A stretch of 64,000 nt of DNA. It comes from Chanos chanos. Taxonomy: Eukaryota > Chordata > Actinopteri > Gonorynchiformes > Chanidae. Position 1 is the stretch's first letter. Each line of letters begins with the position of its first letter. Below the pieces are notes generated by a model. It was not told the DNA's origin. It was given only the letters and a program-made list of their open reading frames with translations, and searched no databases. The stretch covers positions 32,917,001 through 32,981,000 of the forward strand of contig NC_044497.1 of NCBI RefSeq assembly GCF_902362185.1, written 5' to 3'. This document shows, in pieces, positions 63,666 through 64,000 of the stretch. A program made the translations under genes and the position numbers.

Positions 63666-63965
63666 ATGTTGGCAACTCATGTGCACAAAAACTCTGAGGG
63701 GACCGTTGCCGTTTCAAAGAACTTGGGCGTCAAAAGGTTAAACACGGTTACAGTGCCTAAAGATAAACGGTCTAAAGTATGGCTGTATTTCACTCGAAAG
63801 GATTCCAACACCAGGACGTGCAGCAAATGTTTAAAAACAATTGCATGAAAAGGGGGGAACACATCAAAATTATTGAAGCATCTGGCGACGGGATACACTT
63901 GAAATTATTGAAGCATCTGGCGACGGGATACACTTGAAAGCAGAAGGATATGCCCAATTATCAAA
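63666..63965 (+). mobile_element. hAT-type BED zinc-finger fragment
   Basis: The reading KRSKVWLYFTRKD, TRTCSKCLKTIA, then GGNTSKLLKHL has the BED-finger layout (aromatic pair, CxxC, H near the end) found at the N-terminus of hAT transposases and ZBED proteins. A stop at 63846-63848 replaces the codon expected between KTIA and KGGN. A 35-bp direct duplication at 63867-63936 follows, so the copy is non-functional. No DDE domain is seen before the window ends. Confidence 0.65.
63867..63936. repeat. 35-bp tandem duplication inside the BED fragment
   Basis: Units at 63867-63901 and 63902-63936 are identical. The unit length is not a multiple of three, so it would shift the frame of the BED reading. 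Confidence 0.9.
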
Positions 63966-64000
63966 TATGATAGTGTTTCTGCAAAAAAACTGCTTAAGTT

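Overview
This window is nuclear DNA of a ray-finned fish, almost certainly a teleost. The genes are split by canonical GT/AG introns, their proteins match vertebrate families nearly residue for residue, dinucleotide microsatellites are everywhere, and the repeats are typical of fish: a LINE with an (ATT)n tail, a piggyBac copy, and hAT-like BED-finger debris. I rebuilt seven protein-coding genes exon by exon. Six are complete and one runs off the right edge.

Layout, left to right. uba1 (+, 2515-12491) encodes the ubiquitin-activating enzyme E1; its 25 coding exons give 1058 residues. An ARHGEF3/XPLN-type Rho exchange factor follows (+, 14565-20398, 528 residues). Next is a short USP21-like deubiquitinase (+, 22042-25477, 404 residues), then rhoa (+, 27878-28984, 193 residues). 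After a gap of about 5 kb holding a LINE fragment comes a SOGA1/MTCL2-like coiled-coil gene on the minus strand (45892 down to 33916, 1526 residues). osbpl2 (+, 50846-54604, 467 residues) starts head-to-head with it. adrm1/Rpn13 (+, from 58275) has its first six coding exons here; the C-terminal exons lie beyond the window.

The last 3.6 kb, an adrm1 intron as far as can be seen, is transposon debris: an R2-type endonuclease fragment, a degraded piggyBac transposase, and a BED zinc-finger fragment of a hAT element.

Two themes recur. Three genes belong to the ubiquitin-proteasome pathway (E1, deubiquitinase, proteasomal ubiquitin receptor). Two belong to RhoA signalling (GEF and GTPase, about 7.5 kb apart on one strand). 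Nothing shows that either grouping is functional; the osbpl2-adrm1 pair matches the human 20q13.33 order and probably reflects old synteny.

I see no prokaryotic features, CRISPR array, tRNA, rRNA, retrovirus-like element or wholly new system. The most testable oddities are a 29-nt exon in the MTCL2-like gene with a weak donor beside a long CA repeat, a near-perfect 20-bp hairpin in a uba1 intron, and the conserved second start codon (Met41) of uba1.
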